A stretch of 64,000 nt of DNA. Origin: Azadirachta indica. Lineage: Eukaryota; Streptophyta; Magnoliopsida; Sapindales; Meliaceae. Each line of letters starts with the position of its first letter. The stretch's first letter is position 1. Made by a program: the position numbers and the translations under genes. Location of the stretch: contig CM040452.1 in the NCBI GenBank assembly GCA_022749755.1, positions 1,630,350 to 1,694,349 of the forward strand, given 5' to 3'. Positions 49,530 to 61,099 of the stretch are shown here, in pieces. The notes under the pieces were generated by a model. The model was not told where the DNA came from and made no database searches. It saw only the letters and a program-made list of their open reading frames with translations.

Positions 49530-50402
49530 TATTGGGTTGGGTTTTCTCCTATTTGGAGATGACCCAAATTTTCTCTTTAATAGTAACTGAGCCTCATTAA
49601 TTTAAGGACATTTTAGTCTTTTCTCAAGTAGGGTTTAGTGTTTAATTTGCTGCAACAAATATATGTCTTAAGAAGGGAGAGAAGGTACTGTTCATCACCT
49701 AGAGAGAGAGAAAGGTGCATTGTTCATCGTCTAGAGAGAGAAAGTGTACTGTTTACTGTCTAGAGAGAGGTGACACTGTTCATCGCCTAGAGAGAGAAAG
49801 GGCACTGTTTATCGTCTAGCGGTTACTGTTCACAAGAGAGAGGCAGAACAGTAAATTCGGGACAGTTTTGATCAAGTGGCTAATCAGAAGTTAATTCGTG
49901 GTCCGATTAAGTTAAAATTTTACCAGCAGCTTCCTAACTGAGAGAACTAAATTCTAAACGGTGGAGATCAGATTTAGAGCATTCTTTCTTCAGATTTCAT
50001 GGTTGAAAGTTAGGCCACTACTATGGTGATGTTTTTCTTGAACTCTTTCTAATTTCTTTGTGAAACTTGATTATTTGTCAAGATTGTGTGATCTTGAAAA
50101 TATTGTGGATGTGTACCTCTAGTTCTAATTAGAGAGAAATTATGTATTCTCATTATTTGATTATAGTGGAGTTTTTGGGTGGACTACGGTCCCGTGGCTT
50201 TTACTCCTCACATTGGGGATGTTTTTCACGTTAAAATTGATTTTGTTATAGTTGTTTTGTTGATGATGTGGTTGCTGTTCAAGAATTAATTTTGTGTCAA
50301 AGATTGTTGCTCTATTTGTTTGTTTCCTATTAAATTCACGGAAGAGAGGATAAGGTAATTATTGTGCTTCCGCAAATTGGTTTGTATTAGTTTATCCCAA
50401 CA
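49530..50402 (+). repeat. 5' LTR of the copia element
   Basis: 873 bases, TATTGGGTTGGG to TTATCCCAACA. At about 49680–49830 it holds five tandem, degenerate units of 28–30 bases containing CACTGTTCATCGCCTAGAGA. The 3' LTR has two units fewer, which accounts for the 57-base length difference. Confidence 0.95.
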
Positions 50403-50405
50403 AAG

Positions 50406-50417
50406 TGGTATCAGAGC
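50406..50417 (+). other. Primer-binding site, initiator tRNA-Met type
   Basis: TGGTATCAGAGC starts three bases after the LTR. It is the standard copia site complementary to the 3' end of initiator methionine tRNA. Confidence 0.9.
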
Positions 50418-50452
50418 TTTGGTTATATTTGTTTTGTGCCTTGTGTTAAATG

Positions 50453-51230
50453 ATGGAAGCTAATACAAGTAGAATGGTTAATTTGAATGGTGCAAATTAT
50501 CATTTATGGAAGGGAAAGATGGAAGATCTTTTATATGTGAAAGATTATTATTTACCTATGTTTGAGCAACAGAAACCCGATAATAAAACAGATGCATAAT
50601 GAAAGTTTCTTCATCGTCAAGTGTGTGGGTATATCAGACAATGGGTAGATGACAATATTTTGAATCACATCAGTGGAGAGATAGATGCAAGTTCTTTGTG
50701 GAATAAGCTTGAAGAGTTGTATGCTAGAAAAATCGGGAACAACAAACTATTTTTAATAAAGCAGATGATAAACTTGAAATATCGGGATGGAAAATCCATG
50801 ACAGATCACTTGAATGTATTTCAGTGAATTATTAATCAGTTGGCTGGAATGAACATCAAATTTGAAGATGAAGTACAAGGGTTATAGCTTTTAGCCACAT
50901 TACCGGACTTATAAGAGACATTTAGAATGTCATTATCTAACTCAGCTCCTGATGGTATTATCACCATGAAATTGGCTAAGAATAGTGTTCTAAATGAAGA
51001 GGATAGAAAAAAGTCATAAGATTCTTCACAGTCAGATATCTTAGTCACAGAAAAGAGGGGGAGAAGTAAGAGTAGAGGTCCGATGAACAAAGATAAAAGT
51101 AAAAGTAAGACCAATAAGTTTGCCAATGTTGAATGCTATCATTGTGGTTTGAAGGGGCATATAGAGAAGTATTGTCGACAGCTTAAACGAGACAACAAGA
51201 AGGATAAAGGAAAGGAAAAGAAAAATGATG
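50453..51230 (+). pseudogene. Copia gag remnant
   Basis: Starts MEANTSRMVNLNGANYHLWK, the classic copia gag opening. It runs through IDASSLWNKLEELYARK and MTDHLNVFQ to the zinc knuckle CYHCGLKGHIEKYC (near 51133), a C-x2-C-x4-H-x4-C RNA-binding motif. At least five stops interrupt it (about 50597, 50825, 50885, 50911, 51017), mostly at expected Trp, Gln or Tyr codons, consistent with transition decay. Confidence 0.9.
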
Positions 51231-52927
51231 ACAGCAGTGATGATGACAAAGTTGCTACTGTTACAGATGACTTTCTTAATATGTATGATGATGATGTTGT
51301 CAACCTTATGTGCCATGAGACCAACTGGGTAATTGATAGTGGTGCCGCTATTCATGCTACATCGCAAAGAGAATTCTTTACATCTTATACATCCGGTGAT
51401 TTTGGAGATGTTAAGATGGGAAATAATGGCTTAGCTAAAGTCATAGGCATGGGAGATGTGTGCTTGGAGACCAATAATGGCACAATGTTACTGCTGAAAA
51501 ATGTCAAACATATTCCTGATATTCGTTTGAACTTGATTTCTACAGGTAAACTTGATGATGAGGGTTTCTCCAGCAACTTTAGTGGTGGAAAATGGAAGCT
51601 TAGCAAAGGTTCTTCATTATACTTTATGCAAGCAAAGATTGCAAACAGCTGCATCAATACAATGAAAAATAAAGATACAATTGAGTTATGGCATAGAAGA
51701 CTTGGTCACATGAGTGAGAAGGGTTTGAATGTTTTGGCCAAGAAGAATATGCTTTCTTGGTTGAAAAATGAATCTTTGAAGAAATGTGTTCATTGCTTGG
51801 CAGGGAAGCAAACTAGAACTACCTTCAAGACATCTCCATCTTCAAGAAAATCAAGTATACTCGAACTAGTACACTCTGATGTTTATGACCCTATGAAAAC
51901 AAAAACACTTTGTGGTGCTCTCTATTTTGTGACTTTTATAGATGATCACTCAAGGAAGTTATGGGTTTATACATTGAAGACAAAAGATCAAGTACTAAAT
52001 GTGTTCAAACAGTTTCAGGCCTCAATTGAGAGATAGATTGGGAAGAAGTTGAAGTGCATCAGAACTGATAATGAGGGTGAGTATTCTGGACCATTTGATG
52101 AGTATTGCAGACAGTTAGGAATTCGTCATCAAAAGACACCTCCGAAGACTCCTTAGTTAAATGGGCTAGTTGAGAGGATGAATAGAACACTAGTTGAAAG
52201 AGTGAGATATTTGCTTTCACAAGCACAATTGCCAGTATCTTTTTGGGGGGAGGCTTTGAATACAGTTGTACATGTATTGAATCACACACCGTGTGTTCCT
52301 TTAGACTTTGATGTTCCAGATAAAGTTTGGTCAGGAAAGAATGTTGCTTATGATTATTTGCGTATTTTTGATGTAAAGAATTTGTGCATATTCAAAAAAG
52401 ATAAGAGGTTTAAACTTGATGTTAAGACAAGACAGTGTGTATTTCTCGACTACGGTCAAGATGAGTTTGGTTACAGGTTTTATGATCTAGTGTAAAGGAA
52501 ACTTGTAAGAAGTCAGGATGCTGTATTTATGAAAGACCAAACTATACAGGATATTGAGAAGTCAAAAGAAGCAATGCCTCAGTATAGTGATGCATTGATA
52601 AACTTGGATCCAGTTCTTCTTACACATGTTCCAGCACAGCCTACAGATGAAGTCTTGGATGACCAACATGGTACAGGTGATATTGACACTCATACACAGG
52701 TTGAGGTTGATGATGTTGTTCAGGATCAGTCATCTACTTCAGAGGCTTCACTAGATGCTCCACTCAAAAGATCCACCAGAAATCGACAGCCCTCCACACG
52801 ATATCCTACAAGTAAGTATATGTTATTAACTGATGGGGGAGAATTTGATATGTTAACCAAGACTCTTTTAAGGGAAAAGCTTGAAGTTTATTATTCGATT
52901 GTTAGGTTGGCAAGTCCCTCCATATAG
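51231..52927 (+). pseudogene. Copia protease–integrase polyprotein with RT/RNase H deleted
   Basis: Protease: NWVIDSGAAIHAT with the catalytic Asp intact, then HIPDIRLNLIS. Integrase: zinc-binding LWHRRLGHMSEKGL...CVHCLAGKQ; catalytic residues in ELVHSDV, RTDNEGEYSG and LNGLVERMNR, all three acidic residues present. Stops at about 52034, 52156 and 52492 break it. After the linker STRNRQPSTRYP and LLTDGGEF the frame continues directly into DMLTKTLLREKLEV, the C-terminal end of RNase H, near 52840–52848. The whole RT and most of RNase H are therefore missing by an in-frame deletion, and the polyprotein then ends at 52925–52927. Confidence 0.9.
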
Positions 52928-52930
52928 TCG

Positions 52931-52944
52931 AAAAGGGGGAAATT
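52931..52944 (+). other. Polypurine tract
   Basis: AAAAGGGGGAAA directly before the 3' LTR: the primer site for second-strand synthesis. Confidence 0.85.
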
Positions 52945-53760
52945 TATTGAGTTGAGTTTCCTCCTATTTGAAGATGGCCCAAATTTTCTCTTTCATAATA
53001 ACTAAACCCAATTAACCCAAGGACGTTTTAGTCTTTTCTCAAGAGGGTTTAATGTTTAATTTGTTGCAATATATATATGTGTCTTAAGAAGAGAGAGAAG
53101 GTACTATTCATCACAGAGAGAGAGAGAGGCGGCACTATTCATCGCCTAGAGAGACAAAGGGCACTATTCATTGTCTAGCAGTTACTGTTTACAAGAGAGA
53201 GGTAGAATAGTAAACTCGGAACAGTTTGACCAAGTAGCTAATCGGAGGTTGATTCGTGGTCCGATTGAACTGAAATTTTACCAGCAGCTTCCTAATTGAA
53301 AGGACTAAATTCTAAACGGTGGAGATCAGATTTAGAGCATTCTTTCTTTAGATTTCGTGGTTGAAAGTTAGACCACTACTATAGTGATGTTTTTCTTGAA
53401 CTCTCTCTAATTTCTTTGTGAAACTTGATTGTTTGCCAAGATTGTGTGATCTTGAAAATATTGTGGATGTGTACCTCTAGTTTTACATAGAGAGAAATTG
53501 TGTATTCTCATTATTTGATTATAGTGGAGTTTTTGAGTCGACTACGGTCCCGTGGTTTTTACTCCTCACATTGGGGAGGTTTTTCACGTTAAAATTGATT
53601 GTGTTATGGTTGTTTTGTTAATGATGTGGTTGCTGTCCAAGAATTGATTTTGTGTCAAAAATTGTTGCTCTATTTGTTTGTTTCCTATTAGTTTCATGCA
53701 AGAGGGGATAAGGTAATTATTGTGCTTCCGTAAATTGGTTTGTATTAGTTTATCCCAACA
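52945..53760 (+). repeat. 3' LTR of the copia element
   Basis: 816 bases, TATTGAGTTGAG to TTATCCCAACA, collinear with the 5' LTR. It has three units of the internal AGAGAG-CACTATTCATCG repeat. Confidence 0.95.
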
Positions 53761-53765
53761 ATGTG

Positions 53766-54319
53766 TGCCTCTGAAACACTTTAATTTCAGAATAGAAAAT
53801 TAAGCCCATATATATATACATATTAAAAAGAAATTATAAATTAAAGCCATTCTTATAAACAATCAAGAAAGAATTGATGTTATGATTTAAGGCAAAGCTT
53901 GTGATCCACTAAACGTTTACTGATACAATAGGCTAGAATATATATAATATAAGTAATGACACAAGAATATAGGTGAATTGGGATGTATAAAAGAATTTAT
54001 TGGTAAGGTGATTTATTAAAATGTTAGGAATAACTGATGCGGTCTGTTGAACCTGTAGCTCTTGGAAATGATATATATATATATATATATATATATGTAA
54101 GATAATGATATAGTATAAAAATATATTATGTAAAATATGGAACAATTATAATCAGTTAATCAACCGCGTAGCCAAATTCTAGAGGCTATCCTCTTCAATC
54201 TCCTTCTAATTTTCAATATAAACAGTTCTACTATCTTCTCAATTTTCATTGAACAACTAATTAATAATCGCCGACTTGCTTTCATGTTAGAGCTCCCCAT
54301 TTGATTGACCACATCAAAC
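53766..54319. other. Gene-free spacer
   Basis: AT-rich, with an (AT)n run at about 54070–54097. Holds the putative promoter of the next gene; no clear TATA box can be separated from the AT background. Confidence 0.5.
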
Positions 54320-54447
54320 ATGAGGAGGGTACATATTTTGAATTAATCTAGTCCTGCTATTTTTCTTTTTAAGGTTTTATTATAAGAATTTTGTAGACAT
54401 ATATATATATATATATAGTAATTAATTAATTAACATGCATCTTATAT

Positions 54448-54967
54448 ATGACGCTGCAGCGGCAAAAAATAGTCGTAAGGGTGGAAATGAACTGTGAAGA
54501 ATGCAGAATCAAAGTCATGAAGATTATGCCAAAGCACAAGGTAATTACCAAAATATAGCTTTGAATATAATTTGTATATTTGTATATCTGCATTTGAGAG
54601 CCAGAGGTGATTAATTAATTTGATTTTTTGTGTTTATATAATACATATACAATGTATATATAGGTATAAATCAATGACAATCAAAGGGCCAAATAGAGAT
54701 AGAGTTATTGTTATTAGGAACGGAATTGATTCAGTTAAATTGACAACAAAATTAAGGAAGAATGTTGCGCATGCCACTATTGAATGTCTTCAGTATATGA
54801 ATATTGATAACAATAATACACAAAACGATGAAGATAATACGTTTTATGCTTCGTCATGTTATTTCAGTACTACTAGTAGTACTACTACTGGATATCCATA
54901 GCCCCCTGTGTATTACTCTCTCGTCGTTCAAGATCCATACCAGAGTAACATTTGCTCTATTATGTGA
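54448..54967 (+). pseudogene. HMA-domain (HIPP-like) pseudogene
   Basis: Second copper/heavy-metal-binding HMA gene of the isoprenylated plant protein type. First half 54448–54540: RQKIVVRVEMNCEECRIKVM, with the C-x-x-C metal site; a GT–AG intron at 54541–54663; second half with MTIKGPNRDRVIVIRNGIDS and VKLTTKLRKNVAHATI. Compared with the minus-strand relative at 34.2–34.8 kb, one base is missing just before the intron and another just after it (54664 on), so the halves do not join in frame. A TAG at 54899–54901 also stops the frame 21 codons before QSNICSIM-stop, an intact CaaX box in the same frame. The true start may be an upstream exon, ATGAGGAGG at 54320–54328 before GTACAT, joined at 54460, by analogy with the six-base exon of the relative. 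Confidence 0.82.
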
Positions 54968-55590
54968 CATCCATTTTGATTGCAACATTTGGGTTGCCAA
55001 TGTTAATTGTTTGAATGTCCTTTGTTTCATTTGTGTATAGTTTTTGATTTACAAATAATGTATTTATGTGTTTCTATGTACACACACACTATATGAGTGA
55101 GATTGTCAATTTTCTCATAAATAAATTTTTATAAATTGTTAGAGAAGAGTACTTTTAAGGCTAATTAATTTGGTCACGTTAAGGGTTTAGTTTGAGTGCT
55201 CTACATTAAACTTGATTCTTTTGAGATAGTTTGAGTAATAGTAGTATACATCATATTATTACATTATTAATAAAATTATTTATAATAAATTTCAAATAAA
55301 ATTTGTAGAAAAACATTAATAAATTAAATTATTATGTACATTAATTTGATATTTCAATCACCTATTATATAAAAATCAAAATTTTGTATATATCATACAT
55401 CTTCCTACATTTTAATTTTATATAAATTATCTGTTAATGACCTTTAGGTCATTAATTTTATGTAAATTAATTTTAGGTTTCAATTACATACATCTTCCAA
55501 AATCATATATATCAAAATAAAATGAAAATAAAATATCAAATAAAAAAACGCATCAAATATGTCAAAATAAAATAAAAATAAAATATTAAA
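54968..55590. other. 3' flank of the HIPP pseudogene and AT-rich spacer
   Basis: No gene seen. Two similar stretches near 55.38–55.45 kb and 55.45–55.50 kb both contain a TTAATTTTATATAAAT-like sequence. Confidence 0.5.
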
Positions 55591-55599
55591 TACAAAAAG

Positions 55600-55660
55600 A
55601 TTATTCAAACCCTAACCATATGCTTAACAAACACACGCTTTAACCAATTAAGCTACTTCA
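55600..55660 (-). other. tRNA-like sequence (possible SINE head or decayed tRNA)
   Basis: The minus strand reads TAGCTTAATTGGTTAAAGCG, close to an RNA polymerase III A box, and about 30 bases on GGTTAGGGTTTGAAT, a poor B box. The two stem sides of a cloverleaf do not pair well. No A-rich tail or target duplication was found. Low confidence. Confidence 0.25.
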
Positions 55661-55899
55661 ATTTATTTATTTTTTAGTTATAAATAAAAATAAGATATCA
55701 AAATAAACTATAAAATAAGAAACTATTAGATCCGTTTCCCCCTTTGTTTTGCCATCCCAAACTTTTGAATTGAAGACTGTTGGATTTGAGACAAATTTGG
55801 TGGCTTTGAACCAAGTCTCTATCTTTCCTCTCTCTCTCTAAAAATTGACATTCTCCCTCTAAAACACACACACACAAATACACAATTTCTCCATCCCTC

Positions 55900-56075
55900 T
55901 TATCTGCAGCATTTCCTCTTCCTAGCTATTTTCTATCTTCTTCTTCTTGCATCATTTTCTTCTCTTGTTTTTCCTCTCGTCTCCTTTCCTGTTCTTCCTT
56001 CTCCTTTTCTCCCTTTCTTATTTCTTCTTCTTCCTCTTTCTCTCTTCCTTCTTTTCTTCCTTCCCTTAGCGTGGC
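55900..56075. repeat. Pyrimidine-rich (CTT/CTC) tract
   Basis: About 175 bases of almost pure C and T on the plus strand. It could be a 5'-leader tract of a lost gene or simple-sequence drift; the minus-strand ORF across it is a low-complexity Arg/Lys/Glu artefact. Confidence 0.7.
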
Positions 56076-56159
56076 TTCTAGAAAGCCATAAAAAATTCTC
56101 TTTTTTTAAAAACATTGCATTCACTAGAAAAGTCCTACCTAATGGTAAAAATAAACTTA

Positions 56160-57310
56160 AAATATTGCATTTGGGCTTGGGATGGCTTGCTTAGGCTTTT
56201 TGGGCTTAAATTTTTGGATTAAGTGCTTTACGACAAAGAAAATCGGCGATTGTAGTCATTTATTTTATTTGTTTCACCATATTATTCTTATAGAAGGAAA
56301 TCAAGTGTTAATTTTCATTAATTGTTGTTGTACAAATCATAAAATCGGAGTGGCCACGGATGTCAATGAGCGGTAATTTTGGAATTATGAGGCGGTCATC
56401 ATCGTAGAGCAAAAAACATATAGTTTTGTTCTATCATTCCTTATTTTGTTCTACAACATTTTTGAAGAAAAAAAGAGAGTCATCTTAGGATATCTATAAA
56501 AGAAAGAAATAATCTTATCTTAGGGCATCTTTAAAAGAAAAGAAGTCAACCTTAATTTAAAATATTTTATTTTGTTCCAGGACACCATTAAAAGAAAAGG
56601 GCATCAACCTTATTTTATGGATATCTTCACTGTCCTAAAATATTATTAAAAAGAAAAAGAAAATCGGTTTTGTCATAAGACACATTAATTTGTCGTAAAA
56701 CACTTTCGAAGAAAGTACATCTTAGTACATCAAGCACAAGGAAAAGAGGACCAAAACTATACTCAAAAAGTGCCCCACATATGCATTAACAGTGTTGAAT
56801 TGAGACAGTACTATATAAATGGTGATTTTTTCAAAACTGCATATTTGACTACCAAGCTCAAAATTGATCAAACAAGTCTAGCATGTCCAATCCAAACCCA
56901 ATAAGTATAAATCAAGCCCAACAAGTCTAAGTCAAGCCCATCATGTCTAAACCAAGCCTAGCAAGTCTAAGTCAAATCCAATAGAAGTAACCGAAGCTTA
57001 GTAAGCCTAATCTAATATGTGAAAGCTTATTCTAATATAAATTTCTAAGTTAGGACAAGGAGTACGAAAGATAGACAATATCTTTATTTTAAATAATCTT
57101 AAATGAATTCTAAGAGAAGGGGTAATCAATTTTTGTTCAATTAAAACTCTATAAAGTAATCACTATAAGTTAGGTGATTAGGAACAATAAAAAGGGGAGT
57201 CAAAACAATAAAGCAAGAGAAAACATAATAAGGTCAAAGAAAGGAGAGTGTTCCATTTTGTACCTTGATAATACCCTTTAAGTTTGTGCATTAATAAAAT
57301 TTTGTTAACT
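56160..57310. repeat. Unassigned repeat-rich region
   Basis: 56.47–56.74 kb has degenerate units of 50–60 bases built on CATCTTAGG...AAAAGAAA. 56.90–57.02 kb has about six tandem units of exactly 20 bases, e.g. AAGTCTAAGTCAAGCCCATC. Between them GACAGTACTATATAAATGG is a TATA-like site, and 57.28–57.31 kb reads TGCATTAATAAAATTTTG. The layout could be an LTR or leader of an unrecognised retroelement; no protein evidence supports that. Confidence 0.45.
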
Positions 57311-58169
57311 ATTCTATCTGTGAATGTAGGTAAAACACAGTCACATTAAATTCTAGCTTTCATGCTGTTTTAATTTTTGTATTCTATTTTAATTATAATT
57401 TTATACTATTAAACAAATTTTTATGTCAATAGTTGTGATGATGATGAATTGGTAAATAATAATAACTAATGATAATTTTATAATAGTTTGTTAAAAATTT
57501 ATAAATTTTTATTTTTATTTTCTTAAATATGCATTTGTTTTAAATAATATTTATTTCTTCATATTATTATTAACTTGGTTTAAATTTATAAATGTTATTA
57601 GTTCTAAAAATATGAACAAACATAATTTTTTATGCACTATTAGCTCAAAAGGTGATTATGAACAAGTATTCGATGTGTAAGATATTTAGCAAAAAAAAAG
57701 AGGGTTATGGAAGAAATTTATACTAAAAAAATTTTAGTATTTACCACATCCATCAACTTCAATTCTATTTAATACCAATCACAACAATATTAATTTTATT
57801 TTATATAATTTTGGACTCACAATACGAAAGTGACACAATACTTGTTTATATTTAAAATGTAACTTTATTTGTTATATCATTTGAAATATACTTTTTGAAT
57901 TATATTTTGAAATGTCTAACATTATTTTTATATTTAAAATGTGATATCTCACATGTATTAATCAATGAGTGCATAAAAATTACATTATCATAATACTAAG
58001 GAAGATACCTCAAAAATCATTCTAGTCAAAATTTTGAAATATTAAATTATAAAAAAATATTTTCAAACTAAGTTAGTCTTACATTTGATGTACTCTTTAT
58101 TTTTACATAAATAGTTGACATATCAAATTTATTTGAGAAATATATTTTCACCAAACATCTACTCAATCT
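57311..58169. other. Gene-free AT-rich stretch
   Basis: Nothing recognisable; extreme AT content. Confidence 0.5.
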
Positions 58170-59640
58170 AAAGACAAAGGGAGATGGGGCTTGCAGGAGG
58201 ATGATGGAACGTTTTGATAATAATTGAAAGGAATTTGCATATAGCATCCAATACAAATGGGCCAATGTTCACCTGGGACTCATTGATTAAAGAAGATAAA
58301 TAAAAATTAATTTGCGGAACATAATGCATGTTTGGCCGATGGGTTTAAATTACATTATTTAACTATCTGAAATCAAAATTTTTTTATTCAATATTTGACG
58401 CGGGATTCAACTATATAAAAATTAAAAAATAATATAATTTAAACTCCTCAATTTGACCGACCCCTCTCTCTCTCCGAATCAAGTTCATATTATACTACAT
58501 TTTTTTTAAAATAATAATTTTTTAAATTATTTAATTATTAATTAAAAATTATTTATAATTAAATAATAAAAATAAATTTTATATCATTAATATATTATAA
58601 TATAATTAAGCGCTAAATATAGTATTGTAATAAATTTTATTCGTTACAATTTATTACAATTTAATTCAATTCATTTTATTACAATTCAATACTATCCAAT
58701 ACATTTTACCAAATGTATCCAAAACTCTTTACTTTTAATAATATTTTGATCCTATAAAATATTCTTGCTTTGTTAATTTAGTGCTAACTTTCCTATACAA
58801 CATCATATTTTGAGATGGTCTGTTTGATTTTGGTAATTTGATCACCTTTTGATTTTTAAGTTAACAAGAATCACAATGATCAAATATGTTATAATTTACA
58901 ATAACCACCCACGTCTTTGTATCAAATGAGAAAGAAAAAACTCTTTTAACCAACCGCATCTTCTCAAAATCTTCTTCTATATATTTAAAAAAAAAATTAA
59001 AGTTAAAACTTTAAAATTGACTCTTTACTTTTTTGGGATACTCAAACATGTTAGGTATGATATTGTCTAAGCGTCTCAACATAAAAATAAGCGTAAATTC
59101 TTTACTTTTTTGGAATAGTCAAATATGGTCGGTATGATTAAATGACAATTGTATTACACTGATTTATGAGATGGTTGCCGTGTATAATAAATAATCTTAT
59201 AAAGGGTACAAATTCATTATTCAATTGATAAATATCAGTTTATGTTATTTTGGATGCACTTTATTTCTGCACTCATCACCTAGTGCCCTTTTCTGTGGGG
59301 TCAAATAACTATTGATTAAACTCTACTCACATATTTTTGTAGTTTTTAAAGAAATTTTTATTCAAACAGTACTTTTTTTCCCTCAAACATCTTTTTCAAA
59401 AGATTAATATCATCTTTAATTTAAACTACATAATCCTATATTCAATTGATATATTGAATCAATAATATCATTAACAATTAAAATGAATAATAATTAATAA
59501 AACATTAAATGCCAATTAAATAAAACAGATGCTTATCAATTATTTTTGTAGGTATACTTTTAAAATTTGTCTAATTTTCTATTTGATTTCAAAATTAAAT
59601 AAAAGCTTAAACGGTTGTTTGCTTCCATTGTCAATAATTA
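58170..59640. repeat. Dispersed repeat, copy 1
   Basis: 58.17–58.31 kb and 58.73–58.90 kb match the repeat at 61.10–61.33 kb and 63.27–63.44 kb; shared motifs are CAAATGGGCCAAT, then GGGACT/CCATTGATTAAA and ATATTTTGATC. 59.44–59.64 kb matches 63.74–63.93 kb (TGTCTAATTTTCTATTTGA, then AAATAAAAGCTTAAA). No coding content. The family is not identified. Confidence 0.65.
58320..58725. mobile_element. Possible MITE inserted in dispersed repeat copy 1
   Basis: Interrupts the repeat between AACATAA and AACTCTT, which are adjacent in the copy at 63.40 kb. Its ends, TGCATGTTTGG and CCAAATGTATCC, are weakly inverted. The right part (ATTACAATTCAATACTATCC) is of a kind seen in plant MITEs. The target duplication is not clear. 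Confidence 0.4.
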
Positions 59641-61099
59641 ATTATATGTTTTTTTGTTCTCAATAACTTAAAACACCTAAAAATATTTTTATCTACATGA
59701 TGTCTATTGCAGAGAAAATTTACTCAAGTTATGTATTAAATTCTAAAATTGATTTAATATTTAAATAAGCCTTGAAATATGCTTGGTGAATTTTGATATC
59801 ATTAGGCCTCTAAATCTAGTTGAACTTTTACACTCTTTCTAAATTGTCGAGAGTAAAACCCATCATAACCCTTACATATTTCTTGGTGGCTTGAGAGCCG
59901 TAATATTACAATATTATGAGATTGGTTGGACATGACTATAAAGGATCTGTTATTAATATTGCTACTTCCATGATTTTGAATAAGATAAAAACTCAAATTA
60001 TAAGTTCATGGTATATGAGAATGAGATAGTTCTAATATTAATGTAAAGGAGCACAACTATTAAAAGTAAGTTGCAGTTGCTATAAGATCATATCAATATC
60101 ATATAGCTTTGCTATTAGTAGTATATAATACATCTACTTGAATGATAGGTTTAAGGTTCATAAAAAGGTATTATTGGAGTTAAAAAATGACCATGTTAAC
60201 GCTTGACTGTGTAAGGAGAATGTGAGAATTTTAGGGTAATGCCTAAGATTAGTTTTACTGCATATGATAGCCGAAAAATAAGGATTACTTAAGGTTTACA
60301 AGTTAGACATGCAAGAAAAGAAGAGTGTTGCCTCAAGATCATGGCTTTATGGACACTAAGCTCTAAGATGATATTCCTCTCAAGATCATCAACTCGCCCT
60401 GAGTGTGAAATATTGGCTCCTTAATGTGTAATTATAGTGGAACATAATTTAGATTATATAATTTTGTTTTAATATAAGTTATCATCCTAGGATAAGTTTT
60501 TTCTAGAAATAAAAGATATGTTAAAAGACTTATATTTATAATAAAATACTTATTTTAATTCATCCTACGTTTAATTAAAGGATTTACACTTTTAAGAATG
60601 GACCCAAAGATTTTTTTAGGCCTTTGTGTTCCTTAAATAGCAATTAGCTTAATTACATAATTGATCATTTGAGATTAAATTTCCCCCCAGTGGGCAAAAC
60701 CAATGTTATTATCTTAATTTCAATTAGATTTAAGCATACTCTTACTTTCCATATCACAACCTATAATTTGAGTTTCAAAGAATGATTTGGGTTCACATGT
60801 GCATTTTTACGCATTATTTAGATTAAACAGCGTAATTTTACCTTGAACTTAAACTTGAGCTAATTTTTAAATATTAATAATGTCAAAGTTTATTTATAAA
60901 AGTAAAAAATTCTTATAAAATTTTTAATTAAATAGCAAAAAATAGTCATTTGTGTTCTTTTATCACTTTTAGAAATAAGCCCTCAAAATTAATTACTATT
61001 TTTTCTCAAAATAATATATACTCGTCTTCATAAGAATATCAAACACATTCTTATTATTTTGATTTTAGAAAATTATTTTTAACAAACACTTTCAATATA
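59641..61099. other. Unassigned stretch
   Basis: 59.78–60.42 kb is less AT-rich than its surroundings and could be an old element, but neither strand gives a protein match I can defend. The rest is AT-rich spacer. Confidence 0.4.

Larger units (their letters stand above)
49530..53760 (+). mobile_element. Ty1/copia element with both LTRs, lacking RT and RNase H
   Basis: Complete boundaries: 5' LTR 49530–50402, 3' LTR 52945–53760, perfect target duplication ATGTG at 49525–49529 and 53761–53765. The LTRs begin TATTG and end CAACA rather than TG...CA. Inside are a PBS, gag, protease, integrase and a polypurine tract, but RT and RNase H are absent: the frame passes from the pre-RT linker straight into the last residues of RNase H. 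At 4231 bases the element is shorter than usual for copia. The LTRs differ by about one base in ten by eye plus a repeat-number change, so the insertion is old. The element is non-autonomous, and stops in gag and integrase make it inert. Confidence 0.93.

Noticed and set aside
51041..51657. Minus-strand ORFs of 61–108 codons
   Set aside because: Antisense shadows of copia gag and protease.
55933..56124. Arg/Lys/Glu-rich minus-strand ORF
   Set aside because: Product of a CT-rich simple-sequence tract.
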